From: Dyella_A sp051962475
Lineage (GTDB): Bacteria; Pseudomonadota; Gammaproteobacteria; Xanthomonadales; Rhodanobacteraceae
Reading direction: 5' to 3'
NCBI RefSeq assembly: GCF_051962475.1
Contig: NZ_JBQCCF010000034.1
Location: 81,776-145,775, forward strand
DNA length: 64,000 nt
The position numbers and the translations under genes are program-made. The notes under the pieces were generated by a model. It did not search any database, had not been told where the DNA came from, and was given only the letters and a program-made list of their open reading frames with translations. Below, one piece after another: positions 37,701-45,469 of this stretch; positions within the stretch are counted from its first letter, which is position 1; every line of letters begins with the position of its first letter.

Positions 37701-38597
37701 CTGGCGGATTTCGGTGACACCGCGGATGGCCGCCACCTCGGCCCGGTTGCCGTCGGGGCCGAGCAGCGAGACGTCGGTGAGATCGGTCTGCAGCAGGCTG
37801 CGCACCACCTTGCCGGCACGCCAGTCCAGCCAGGCGGCGAGCCGGCCGTGGCCGCTCTCGGCCGTATAGCCGGCCAACACCGCGTCACCCAGCATCGCCT
37901 TGATGTCCAGGTCGTCGCCGGCCAGCCAGACCCGACCGCTGCTGCCGTCTGCGCGAAAATCGCCGGCGGCCCGAAGCATGCCCGCCGCGCCCGGGCGGCG
38001 CAGTCGCGCGCCCAGCCGCACGCGGCTGGCACCCAGCCCCACCCGCAGTTGCTCGGCCAGCACGTTGTAGTGACGCCCCGTGCGCTGGTCGGCCACGTCG
38101 ATGTGCAGGTCGTCCAGCCACAGGTCCAGCGACAGGTTGCCCAGCGAGAGCGGGGCGGAGGATTCACCGCCTGCGGTGCCCATGCCGCTGATCGCCCAGC
38201 GGCCGTCGGTGCCGCGACTCAGGTCCAGTTGCAGGCCGCGCGCGCGCAGGTTGAGCAGGTGCCGCGACGGCAGCAGCCAGCCGCCAAAATCCAGCGTGAG
38301 GTCTGCCTGGGGAATGCGCAGTGGCACCTGGCCGGCATCCGCCGCGCCGATGGTCACGCCGCGCAGCGCGAAACGCGGGCCGGCCGGCGTCCAGTGCCCC
38401 TGCATCGAGTCGAAGCTCACCGGCCGGTGCAGGCGCTGGCTCAACTGCGCGGCGACCCACTGCGGATGCTGCGCCAGCTCGGGCAGCAGCACCTGGGCCA
38501 GTGCCGCGATCACCGCCACGGTGATCAGGCCCATGCCGACCGTCCAGCCCAGCGCGCGCGCCAGCGCGTGCGCATGTCGCGCCCAGGAGGATCTCAC
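34707..38597 (-). CDS. yhdP: YhdP family AsmA-like inner membrane protein
   Basis: Very long bridge-like protein of the AsmA/VPS13-type family, implicated in moving phospholipids from inner to outer membrane in E. coli (with TamB and YdbH). The 1296-residue protein has one N-terminal membrane anchor (ALGWTVGMGLITVAVIAALA) and then a repetitive beta-rich periplasmic body. LAQHPQWVAAQLSQRLHRPV and a C-terminal AsmA-like part near SGRTGMRARDYDQQLYVVPH are family marks. It ends in a Pro/Ala/Ser-rich tail. It lies downstream of rng as in E. coli. Confidence 0.95.
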   Translation of the reverse strand: MRSSWARHAHALARALGWTVGMGLITVAVIAALAQVLLPELAQHPQWVAAQLSQRLHRPVSFDSMQGHWTPAGPRFALRGVTIGAADAGQVPLRIPQADLTLDFGGWLLPSRHLLNLRARGLQLDLSRGTDGRWAISGMGTAGGESSAPLSLGNLSLDLWLDDLHIDVADQRTGRHYNVLAEQLRVGLGASRVRLGARLRRPGAAGMLRAAGDFRADGSSGRVWLAGDDLDIKAMLGDAVLAGYTAESGHGRLAAWLDWRAGKVVRSLLQTDLTDVSLLGPDGNRAEVAAIRGVTEIRQTADGYRLAWAGDDGSALVAALHRPSADALRIGVAASHLQLAPLVPWLALKPNLSPALAQWLGAGKPRGEIASANLQWQRGPGLLRLEAQLQGIGIDPVGRLPGIDRLDGTLRGDATAIALELPGQATVLRFPRAFAQPFALSQFGGQLAVWDDDDGVHLGADALDFGGAGFAGQARGEVLLPADGGAPFLDIYAHVDHAEVSAAKLFWPLTMSPKAVSWLNRALVAGHVDGGDALVRGSLADWPFRHNEGRFEAQARISDLTLDYGEGWPRAEHVAAVANFIDNGMLVQATSGDASGVKLDHAVALIPEFGDALLDLNASGSGSGGSLMNFVSHSPIAAHEADTLAKLKLGGQGDFDFHLLLPLKPGSELQLNGTAQLTNADLSAPEWKLQLDKLTGPLQFDAHGLTAGPLQAGFRGQTSSLQMRIAGATGDPNVMLSASLDGRYSFADLVHDQPTIAWLGDASEGRSSMRIGFDIARDDQNAPWHQTLSIDSTLQGIALKLPAPLDKPASSAQQLHVSLPLPVTAADLRVSLGDVLRARFRLPGANNEPLGGTLAMGDQMPDTVPAQGLRVRGQGDRLDVSGWIQHVVAGSAGAGAPTLESIDVTADHATLFGSDFPGLHLQVQPKAGELAIDADSATLAGHFLVPTAELDKRGITARLKRLYWPKAEPPKDAKGKALPDTGPTPEQAARTGVKPSSLPPLHLLVDDLRLGDARLGEARMESWPTANGMHMDQLRALSRSVQITASGDWNGTPEASHTHLNIDFAAEDIGKMLGAFGFDGLFNGGKTRAHLDGSWPGGPSAITLANLDGKLDVHVTDGRIPEATSPGVGRLLGLVSLAELPRRLTLDFGDVFGKGLAFDTIDGSFNFADGNATTKDLKIHGPAAEITVSGRTGMRARDYDQQLYVVPHVGNSLPVVGAVVGGPVGAAAGLAVQGLLGKGLNKAASARYAITGSWDKPVITLIEKRVPKSAPVESVPAASSTVPAVPAPASSSAPKR

Positions 38598-38624
38598 CGG
38601 AGGCCGACCGCGCTGCGCCGCGGG

Positions 38625-40100
38625 TTACAGCAGAACCACATCGAACTGTTCCTGGGAATAATGCTCTTCAGCCTGAAAGCGTATGCTTTTGGAGATGAAC
38701 TCCTCCAGTTCGGCCACCGCCGTGGACTCCTCTTCGAGGATGCGGTTGACCACCGCTGGACTGGCCATCACCAGCAGTTTGGCGGCGTTGAACTGGCGCA
38801 CCGCACGGGTGATCTCGCGGAAGATCTCGTAGGTCACCGTCTCGGCGGTCTTCAGCGTGCCTCGGCCGGAACAGGCCGGACACGGCTCGCACAGCTGACG
38901 CTCCAGGCTCTCGGTGGTGCGCTTGCGGGTCATCTCCACCAGGCCCAGCGCCGACATCGGGTACACCGTGGTCTTGGCGTGGTCGCGGGCGAGGCCCTTT
39001 TCCAGCATGCGGATGACCTGACGCTTGTGCTCCTCGTCGGTCATGTCGATGAAGTCGATGATGATGATGCCGCCCAGGTTGCGCAGGCGCAGCTGGCGCG
39101 CCGCCGCCTGCGCGGCCTCCAGGTTGGTGCGGTAGACCGTCTCTTCCAGGTTGCGCGTGCCGAGGTAGCCGCCGGTGTTGACGTCGATGGTGGTCATCGC
39201 CTCGGTCTGGTCGACGATGAGGTAGCCGCCGGATTTGAGCGGAACCTCCTTCTTCAGCGCGCGCTGGATCTCGTCTTCCACCCCGTACAGATCGAAGATC
39301 GGCCGCTCGCCGTCGTAGTGTTCGACCCGATCGTCCAGGCTCGGCATGAACTTGTGCACGAACTTGGCCACCTTCTCGAAGGTTTCGCGCGAATCCACGC
39401 GCACCTTCTCGATGGTTTCGTTGAGCGCGTCGCGCAGGCTGCGCAGCGGCAGCGACAGCTCTTCGTACACGCGCTCGCCCACACGCGCCTTGGCGATGTT
39501 CTCCTGCACCACGCGCCACACCTTGCCCAGGTAGGTGACGTCGAAGGCCAATGACTCGGCCGACTGCCCCTCGGCGTTGGTGCGCACGATGTAGCCGAGC
39601 GGGTTGTCGCCGATCAACGGATTGAGCACATCCTTCAGGCGCTGGCGCTCGGCCTCATCCTCGATGCGCGCGGAAATGCCCAGCGTGCGCGCATGCGGCA
39701 GCAGCACCAGGTAGCGCGAGGGAATCGACAGATGGGTGGACAGCCGGGCGCCCTTGGTGCTGATCGGGTCCTTCACCACCTGCACCACGATTTCCTGGCC
39801 TTCGTGCACCAGTTCGCTGATCGAGGGCACGTGGCCGTTGCCGTTCGATTCGCCTTCCACGCCGGGAATCGCCGGACGGATGATGTCCGAGGCGTGCAGG
39901 AACGCGGCGCGATCCAGCCCGATGTCCACGAACACCGCCTGCATGCCGGGCATCACCCGCTGCACCCGGCCCTTGTAGATGTTGCCCACGTAGCCGCGCC
40001 GGGACGCGCGCTCCACGTGCACCTCCTGCAGCATGCCGTTCTCGACGATGCCGACACGGGTTTCGCGCGGCGTCACATTGATCAGAATCTCTTCGCTCAC
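38625..40100 (-). CDS. rng: Ribonuclease G
   Basis: Endoribonuclease that matures the 16S rRNA 5' end and helps mRNA decay. The 491-residue protein (E. coli 489) has an S1 RNA-binding domain (YVGNIYKGRVQRVMPGMQAV), the catalytic DNase I-like core with IIIDFIDMTDEEHKRQVIRM and TTIDVNTG, and the zinc-link CEPCPACSGRGTLK. The likely start is GTG at 40100 (SEEILINVTPRET), with GGGGG about eight bases ahead; in-frame GTG and TTG codons lie five codons upstream. It lacks the long C-terminal scaffold of RNase E. Confidence 0.95.
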   Translation of the reverse strand: MSEEILINVTPRETRVGIVENGMLQEVHVERASRRGYVGNIYKGRVQRVMPGMQAVFVDIGLDRAAFLHASDIIRPAIPGVEGESNGNGHVPSISELVHEGQEIVVQVVKDPISTKGARLSTHLSIPSRYLVLLPHARTLGISARIEDEAERQRLKDVLNPLIGDNPLGYIVRTNAEGQSAESLAFDVTYLGKVWRVVQENIAKARVGERVYEELSLPLRSLRDALNETIEKVRVDSRETFEKVAKFVHKFMPSLDDRVEHYDGERPIFDLYGVEDEIQRALKKEVPLKSGGYLIVDQTEAMTTIDVNTGGYLGTRNLEETVYRTNLEAAQAAARQLRLRNLGGIIIIDFIDMTDEEHKRQVIRMLEKGLARDHAKTTVYPMSALGLVEMTRKRTTESLERQLCEPCPACSGRGTLKTAETVTYEIFREITRAVRQFNAAKLLVMASPAVVNRILEEESTAVAELEEFISKSIRFQAEEHYSQEQFDVVLL

Positions 40101-40209
40101 CGCCACTACCCCCAACCGGAAAGACCTTTATAGCGGCTGGCTTGGCGCACTGTCGATGCGCGCGCGCCCTTGACTTTGGCCGGTTGTGACGCGGGCCGCC
40201 GCAGCGGCT

Positions 40210-41388
40210 TCAGGCGCTGGCGTCCGGGGCCGCCGCGGGCGTCGTGGCGCCGTCTTCCGGGTGCGGACTGCGCTGGGGCGGCGGCGGCTGGCGCACCGGC
40301 CGTCCGCCCAGGTCGCCGGGAGCTTCGGCCGCCTCGCCGCATTCGCCGCGCCAGCGCGGCAGGGCCTGCGGGTAATTGGCCTGCACGAACGACAGCAGCC
40401 CCTCGCGGACCCGGCAGCGCAGGTCCCAGTTGCGCCCCGAATCGGCGGAGCTCACCAGCGCACGCAATTGCATGGAACGCTCGCTGGTATCGGTCACCTG
40501 CAGCACGCAGACCCGGCGATCCCACTCCGGCGCCTCGCGGCACAGCCGCGTCAGCTCCTCGCGCAGGGCGGCCATCGGGACGCGGTAATCCAGCCACAGG
40601 AAGACGGTGCCGATGATCTGCGCGCTCGATCGCGTCCAGTTCTGGAACGGGTGCTCCATGAACCAGTTCAGCGGAACCACCAGCCGCCGCTCGTCCCAGA
40701 TGTGCACCACCACGTAGGTACCGGTGATCTCCTCGATGCGGCCCCATTCGCCCTCGATGATCACCACGTCGTCCAGCCGGATCGGCTGGGTCAACGCGAT
40801 CTGCACGCCGGCGATCAGGTTGCTGAGCACGGGCTTGGCGGCCAGCCCCAGCGCCAACCCGGCGAGCCCGGCCGAGGCTAGCAGGCTGGCGCCGACCTGG
40901 CGCACCAGCGGCAGTGTCATCAGCGCGGCGGCCAGGCCGAGCAGCACGATCAGCACGCTGGCGGTACGGCCCAGCACACGCGCCTGGGTCAGCACGCGGC
41001 GGGCGCGCAGGTTGTCGGCCATGTCCACCGGGAAGCGCCGGGCGAAGAACGCCTCGGCGGCCTGCACGCAGCGCACGCCCAGCCAGCTCGCCACGCCGAT
41101 CAGGGCTACCACCAGGGCATGCGAAAGCAGCGACACTGGGGCCTGCAACGTAGGTTCCGGACGCGCGCGCAGAACCACGGCGAGCGCCGCCAGCGGCACC
41201 AGCCAGCCCATCGGCGCCCGTGCGAAGCGCAGCATGTCGCGCGCCATGGGGTGATCGGCGCTCAGCCGCCACAGCAGGGCACGAATCGCACGATGCACCG
41301 CGATGGCGATCAACAGCGCCACGGCCGCCGCCGCCATCAACCGGAACGCTGCCGAGCGTCCCCACAGGTCGAGCAGGAAATCGGTCAT
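40210..41388 (-). CDS. MscS family mechanosensitive ion channel
   Basis: A 392-residue inner-membrane protein. The first 190 residues hold several hydrophobic helices. The pore-lining helix region is SLLASAGLAGLALGLAAKPV, followed by LSNLIAGVQIALTQPIRLDD and VVIIEGEWGRIEEITGTYVV, the classical MscS beta domain. The C-terminal cytoplasmic part ends in a Pro-rich tail (GGRPVRQPPPPQRSPHPEDG). Members release solutes on osmotic downshift. The frame stays open past the start at 41388, but upstream residues do not match the family. It is divergent from the next gene. Confidence 0.92.
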   Translation of the reverse strand: MTDFLLDLWGRSAAFRLMAAAAVALLIAIAVHRAIRALLWRLSADHPMARDMLRFARAPMGWLVPLAALAVVLRARPEPTLQAPVSLLSHALVVALIGVASWLGVRCVQAAEAFFARRFPVDMADNLRARRVLTQARVLGRTASVLIVLLGLAAALMTLPLVRQVGASLLASAGLAGLALGLAAKPVLSNLIAGVQIALTQPIRLDDVVIIEGEWGRIEEITGTYVVVHIWDERRLVVPLNWFMEHPFQNWTRSSAQIIGTVFLWLDYRVPMAALREELTRLCREAPEWDRRVCVLQVTDTSERSMQLRALVSSADSGRNWDLRCRVREGLLSFVQANYPQALPRWRGECGEAAEAPGDLGGRPVRQPPPPQRSPHPEDGATTPAAAPDASA

Positions 41389-41452
41389 GCGGGCAGCTTC
41401 GCAGGGCACGCGTCCACGCCATGTGGGCAGCGTGATCACGTAAAGTGAGCGG

Positions 41453-42142
41453 ATGACTCCAACACCCATCCTGCTCGCCTGGAGCGGCGGCAAGGACTGC
41501 CTGATGGCCTTGCAGCGGCTGCGCGCCGACCCGCACTGGCAGGTGGTCGCGCTGCTCACCACGGTCAACCGCACCTACGAGCGCATCGCCATGCATGGCG
41601 TGCGGCGCGACATCCTCGATGCCCAGGCGGCCGCGCTCGAGCTGCCGCTGCTGGTCGTGGAGATGGACTGGCCCGGTTCCAACGAAGCCTACGAGCAGGC
41701 CCACGCCGACGCACTGGCCCAGGCGCGCATGCGCTGGCCGGGCATCCGTCACTGCGCCTTCGGCGACCTGTTCCTGCAGGACGTGCGCGACTACCGCGTG
41801 CGCCAGCTCGGCAAGGCCGAATGGCGGGCGGTATTCCCGATCTGGGGCGAGGACACCGCCGCGCTGTCGCGCCGCTTCGTCGCCGAAGGCCACCAGGCGA
41901 TGCTGTGCTGCGTGGATACGCAGCAGCTCGAGGCAAGCTTCTGCGGCCGCGCGTTCGATGGCGCCCTGCTCGATGCCCTGCCCGCCGGCGTCGACCCGTG
42001 CGGGGAACGCGGCGAGTTCCATACACTGAGCTTCGGCGGGCCACTGTTTCGCACCCCGCTGGCTTTGCGCAAAGGCGAATCGGTATTGCGCGACGGGCGC
42101 TTCCAGTTCACTGACTTCCTGCTCGATGGCACAACCGGCTGA
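41453..42142 (+). CDS. PP-loop ATPase of the diphthine-ammonia ligase-like (DUF71) family
   Basis: The 229-residue protein has the PP-loop ATPase motif WSGGKDCLMAL at its N-terminus and the family segments ALLTTVNRTYERIAMHGVRR and HCAFGDLFLQDVRDYRVRQL. GERGEFHTLSFGGPLF is the signature of the DUF71/COG2102 family. In eukaryotes this fold (Dph6) amidates diphthine on EF2, but bacteria lack diphthamide, so the bacterial substrate is unknown. It overlaps the mug-like gene by 17 bases, which suggests a coupled pair. Confidence 0.9.
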   Translation: MTPTPILLAWSGGKDCLMALQRLRADPHWQVVALLTTVNRTYERIAMHGVRRDILDAQAAALELPLLVVEMDWPGSNEAYEQAHADALAQARMRWPGIRHCAFGDLFLQDVRDYRVRQLGKAEWRAVFPIWGEDTAALSRRFVAEGHQAMLCCVDTQQLEASFCGRAFDGALLDALPAGVDPCGERGEFHTLSFGGPLFRTPLALRKGESVLRDGRFQFTDFLLDGTTG

Positions 42143-42638
42143 CGACCCCATCCTGCCGGACGTGCTGCAGGACGGCCTGGCGCTGGTGTTCTGCGGCACC
42201 GCTGCGGGCACGCGATCGGCGCGCGAGGGCGCGTACTACGCGCATCCGGGCAACCTGTTCTGGCGCGCGCTGGCCGAGGTGGCGCTGACGCCGCGGCTGT
42301 ATGCCCCGCAGGAATTTCCGCAGCTGCCCGCTCTGGGCATTGGCTTCACCGACCTGGCCAAGTATCACAGCGGCAACGACAGCGAGCTGCCGCGCGACGC
42401 GTTCGACGTGCCGGCGCTGGTGGCCAAGATAGAACGCTTCGCGCCGCGCTGGCTGGCCTTCACCAGCAAGCACGGGGCGAAGGCGGCGCTGGGGCGCGGC
42501 ATCCCAGCTTATGGTGTGCAGCCGGAGCGCATCGGCACCACGCAGGTATTCGTGCTGCCCTCGCCGTCGGGACAGGCGCGGGGGCATTGGTCGACCGGGC
42601 CGTGGCTGGAGTTAGCTGACTTGGTGCGTGGGGATTGA
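42126..42638 (+). CDS. mug: Mug/TDG-type mismatch-specific uracil-DNA glycosylase, variant active site
   Basis: The 170-residue protein matches the Mug family throughout (GLALVFCG, then YYAHPGNLFWRALAEVAL, then VFVLPSPSGQARG). Mug removes uracil and ethenocytosine from mispairs. The catalytic motif GINPG of E. coli Mug is GTAAG here, so Ala26 stands in place of the catalytic Asn. Asp76 in GFTDLAKY sits where E. coli has a Lys; an Asp in this area is reported as catalytic in the Deinococcus Mug. The enzyme may therefore use another residue or have a different range. It overlaps the upstream gene by 17 bases. Confidence 0.88.
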   Translation: MAQPADDPILPDVLQDGLALVFCGTAAGTRSAREGAYYAHPGNLFWRALAEVALTPRLYAPQEFPQLPALGIGFTDLAKYHSGNDSELPRDAFDVPALVAKIERFAPRWLAFTSKHGAKAALGRGIPAYGVQPERIGTTQVFVLPSPSGQARGHWSTGPWLELADLVRGD

Positions 42639-42641
42639 TGA

Positions 42642-42756
42642 CGCTGGGTCCCGGCTTTCGCTGGGATGACGGGTTGAGAGTTCGCTGCCCGTTTGCCCCG
42701 TCTTGATGGCCTCCACCATTCCTCACCGTCATCCCGGCGAAAGCCGGGATCCAGCG
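42642..42756. repeat. REP-like inverted repeat pair
   Basis: CGCTGGGTCCCGGCTTTCGC at 42642 and its near complement ending AAAGCCGGGATCCAGCG at 42756 form 31-base arms with a few mismatches and a 53-base spacer. The arms contain GTCATCCCGG. This is a common interspersed element in GC-rich proteobacteria. It sits between the mug-like gene and fabV, which converge on it. Confidence 0.8.
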
Positions 42757-42770
42757 TCTCTTACCCGCCT

Positions 42771-42799
42771 CAAACAAAACGGGCGCCCGACGGCGCCCG
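42771..42799 (-). terminator. Rho-independent terminator after fabV
   Basis: On the minus strand CGGGCGCC and GGCGCCCG flank a four-base loop and are followed by TTTTGTTTG, 26 bases after the fabV stop. Confidence 0.85.
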
Positions 42800-42824
42800 C
42801 TGGTCTGCTGCGTAGCACGCCGCG

Positions 42825-44030
42825 TTACATCTCCACGCAATCGAACCGCACGTCCGACGACACATCCTGCGTGTAGTCCACGTCGCTGCGGTCGAAGCCG
42901 AACAGCTTGAGGAAGTCGTGGCGGTAGCCGGCGTAGTCGGTGAGCTGATTGAGGTTCTCGGTGTTCACCGTCGGCCACAGCGCCTTGCACTCGGACTGCA
43001 CGTCCTCGCGCAGCTCCCAGTCGTCCAGGCGCAGGCGGTGCTCATCGTCGAGCTGCGGCTCGGCACCGTCGGCGCGGTAGAGGAAGTCGCGGAACAGCCG
43101 GTTGATCTGCTCGATGGTGCCTTCGTGGATGCCCTTGGCCTTCATGATCTTGAACACCATCGACACGTACAGCGGGATCACCGGGATCGCCGCGCTGGCC
43201 TGGGTCACCACCGACTTCATGACGCCCACATAGGCCTTGAGCCCTTGCGAGGCATAGCGATCGCGCATGGAGGCGGCGGTGTTGTCCAGGTGCTGCTTGG
43301 CGCGACCCAGCGTGCCGTGCCAGTAGATCGGCCAAGTGATCGAGGTGCCCACGTAGCTGTAGGCCACGGTGGTGGCGTTGTCGGCCAGCACGCCCGCGTC
43401 GGTGAGCGCCCGGATCCACAGTGCCCAGTCCTCGCCGCCCATCACGGCGACGGTGTCCTCGATCTCCTGCTCGGTCGCCGGCTCCACGGTGACGTTGACC
43501 ACCGTGTCGCGGTTGGTGTCGATCGAGGTGGCAGTGAACGGCTCGCCGATGGTCTTGAGCGCCGAGCGCTTCACTTCGCCGGTACCCGGCAGCTTGCGCA
43601 CGGGCGAGGCCAGCGAATACACCACCAGGTCGATCGAGCCGCCCATCTCCGCCTTGATCAGCTCGATGGTGCGCGCGCGCGTCTCGTCAGAGAACGCATC
43701 GCCGTTGATCGATTTGCTGTACAGCCCGGCGGCCTTGGCGGCCTGGTCGAACGCGGCGGAGTTGTACCAGCCGGCGGTGCCGGTCTTGGTATCGCTCGAG
43801 GGCTTCTCGAAGAACACGCCGAGCGTGGCCGCGCCGTGGCCGAAGGCAGCGGTGATGCGCGACGCCAGGCCGTAGCCGGTGGAGGCACCGATCACCAGCA
43901 CGCGCTTGGGGCTGTTGCCGCTCTGGCCGCTGGCCTTGGTGATGTCGATCTGCTCGATCACGTTGTGCGCGCAGCCCACCGGGTGGGCCGTGATGCAGAT
44001 GAAACCGCGGACTTTCGGATTGATGATCAT
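42825..44030 (-). CDS. fabV: Enoyl-[acyl-carrier-protein] reductase FabV
   Basis: Last reductive step of fatty acid elongation, NADH-dependent. The 401-residue protein starts MIINPKVRGFICITAHPVGC. It has the nucleotide-binding VLVIGASTGYGLASRI and the FabV-type active site Tyr236-(X8)-Lys245 in the TWPIYWHGTLGRAKQHL region. Eight residues separate Tyr and Lys, as in FabV and unlike FabI. FabV enzymes are generally much less sensitive to triclosan than FabI. The ATG at 44030 fits the family; the nine extra codons upstream do not. No fabI is seen in this window. Confidence 0.96.
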   Translation of the reverse strand: MIINPKVRGFICITAHPVGCAHNVIEQIDITKASGQSGNSPKRVLVIGASTGYGLASRITAAFGHGAATLGVFFEKPSSDTKTGTAGWYNSAAFDQAAKAAGLYSKSINGDAFSDETRARTIELIKAEMGGSIDLVVYSLASPVRKLPGTGEVKRSALKTIGEPFTATSIDTNRDTVVNVTVEPATEQEIEDTVAVMGGEDWALWIRALTDAGVLADNATTVAYSYVGTSITWPIYWHGTLGRAKQHLDNTAASMRDRYASQGLKAYVGVMKSVVTQASAAIPVIPLYVSMVFKIMKAKGIHEGTIEQINRLFRDFLYRADGAEPQLDDEHRLRLDDWELREDVQSECKALWPTVNTENLNQLTDYAGYRHDFLKLFGFDRSDVDYTQDVSSDVRFDCVEM

Positions 44031-44120
44031 GCGTTCGCTTCGAGTGTCGTGAGGCAAGCGCGCATCTTACTCGGCCGCGCCGGCCATGCGCCGCAGTAGG
44101 GTGCGCGGGCGCCGGATACG

Positions 44121-44148
44121 GAAACGGCACGCCGAAGCGTGCCGTTTC
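44121..44148 (-). terminator. Perfect 12-bp hairpin after the cytochrome operon
   Basis: GAAACGGCACGC and GCGTGCCGTTTC flank a loop that reads TTCG on the minus strand, a very stable tetraloop. It begins 25 bases after the triheme cytochrome stop. The T-run is short and inside the stem. Confidence 0.75.
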
Positions 44149-44173
44149 TGCGGGCGGTTGCGCGCAAGGCCGA

Positions 44174-45469
44174 TCAATCGATAGGCGTCTGTCGATATTT
44201 GCCCACGTCGCGCTCGAGCACCGGCCCGGCGTGGTTGCCCCAGGCCTGGCGGATGTAACTCACCACCGCAGCCACGTCGGCATCCTTCAACGACTGCGCG
44301 AACGGCGGCATCGAGTACGGCCGCGGGTTGCCGGCCGTCACCGGCGGAAAGCCGCCCAGCAGCACCACGCGGACCGCGTTGATGCCGGTGGGCTCGTCCA
44401 CCGAAGAGTTGCCGTTGAGCGGCGGATACACGCCCGGTACGCCGTTGCCATCCTTGCCGTGGCAGGCGGCGCACTGGTGGTCGTAGATCTCGTTGCCGTG
44501 CTTGATCAGCGCGGTGTTGTCGATCGCCGACGCGGCCACCGCCGGCTGCGCCCGCGCGGGGAGCGATTCCAGGTAGGTGGCTACGGCGGCGAGATCGGCG
44601 TCGGTCATGTGCTGCGTGCTACGCGACACCACCTCGGCCATCGGGCCGAACGCGCTGCCCTTGGCCGACTGGCCGGTCTTGAGCAGGTCGACGATGTCCT
44701 GCCGGCTCCAGCCGTTCAGACCGCCGTGCGCCTGGGTGCTCAGATCCGGCGCATACCAGTCCTGCGCGGGGATCTGCCCGCCGGACAGCGCCGGCTGATC
44801 CGGCACCCCGCCCAGCGCGTCGCGTGCCACGTGGCATTCGTTGCAGTGGCCCAGGCCCTGCACCAAGTAGGCGCCACGGTTCCATTCGGCCGACTTTGAC
44901 GCATCGGGCTGGTACACGCCCTCGCGGAAGTACAGTGTGCGCCACGCGGCCAGGCCGCTGCGCACGCTGTAGGGAAACTTCAGGCCCAGCGGCTTGCCGG
45001 GCTGATGCACCTGCGCCAGCGACTTCAGATAGGCGAACATCGCCAGCGCGTCGTCGCGGGTGACCTTGGTGTAGGAGGTGTAAGAGAACGCCGGATACAG
45101 GAACTCGCCATGGCGGCCTTTGCCGGCATGCAGCGCCTGCCAGAAGTCGGCAAAGCTCCAGCGGCCCAGGCCGGTTTCATCGTCCGGCGTGATGTTTGGC
45201 GTGGGGATATTGCCGAACGGCGTGGGCACCTCATGCCCGCCCGCGAAGGGCGCGCCGCCACGCTGCGTGTGGCAGGCGGCGCAGTCGCCCACGGTCGCCA
45301 GGTACTTGCCGCGTTCGATCAGGGCCGGATCGGAAAGGTTCTCGCCGGCCGTCAGTTGGCCAATCTGCGCCAACGAAGCGTCACCGCGATGCGCGGCGAA
45401 CAGCCACCAGCCCACCGCGCCCAGCGCGAGCACCAGCAGCACGAGAAAGGAACGGATCAGCCACTTCAT
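44174..45469 (-). CDS. Membrane-anchored triheme cytochrome c
   Basis: A 431-residue protein with an N-terminal signal anchor (MKWLIRSFLVLLVLALGAVG) and three heme c sites: CAACH at 63-67, CNECH at 209-213 and CAACH at 333-337. The architecture matches the cytochrome subunit of membrane alcohol, gluconate or sorbitol dehydrogenases, which passes electrons to ubiquinone or an oxidase. No dehydrogenase subunit is encoded nearby. Its ATG overlaps the stop of the upstream diheme cytochrome (four bases), so the two are co-translated. Confidence 0.92.
   Translation of the reverse strand: MKWLIRSFLVLLVLALGAVGWWLFAAHRGDASLAQIGQLTAGENLSDPALIERGKYLATVGDCAACHTQRGGAPFAGGHEVPTPFGNIPTPNITPDDETGLGRWSFADFWQALHAGKGRHGEFLYPAFSYTSYTKVTRDDALAMFAYLKSLAQVHQPGKPLGLKFPYSVRSGLAAWRTLYFREGVYQPDASKSAEWNRGAYLVQGLGHCNECHVARDALGGVPDQPALSGGQIPAQDWYAPDLSTQAHGGLNGWSRQDIVDLLKTGQSAKGSAFGPMAEVVSRSTQHMTDADLAAVATYLESLPARAQPAVAASAIDNTALIKHGNEIYDHQCAACHGKDGNGVPGVYPPLNGNSSVDEPTGINAVRVVLLGGFPPVTAGNPRPYSMPPFAQSLKDADVAAVVSYIRQAWGNHAGPVLERDVGKYRQTPID

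Noticed and set aside
36150..39554. A 1134-residue plus-strand open frame opposite yhdP and rng
   Set aside because: It is a shadow of two well-matched minus-strand genes. Its translation is rich in His, Gln, Arg and Val and matches no family I know.
41118..41448. Plus-strand frame upstream of the PP-loop ATPase gene
   Set aside because: Shadow of the MscS-family gene; His- and Arg-rich.
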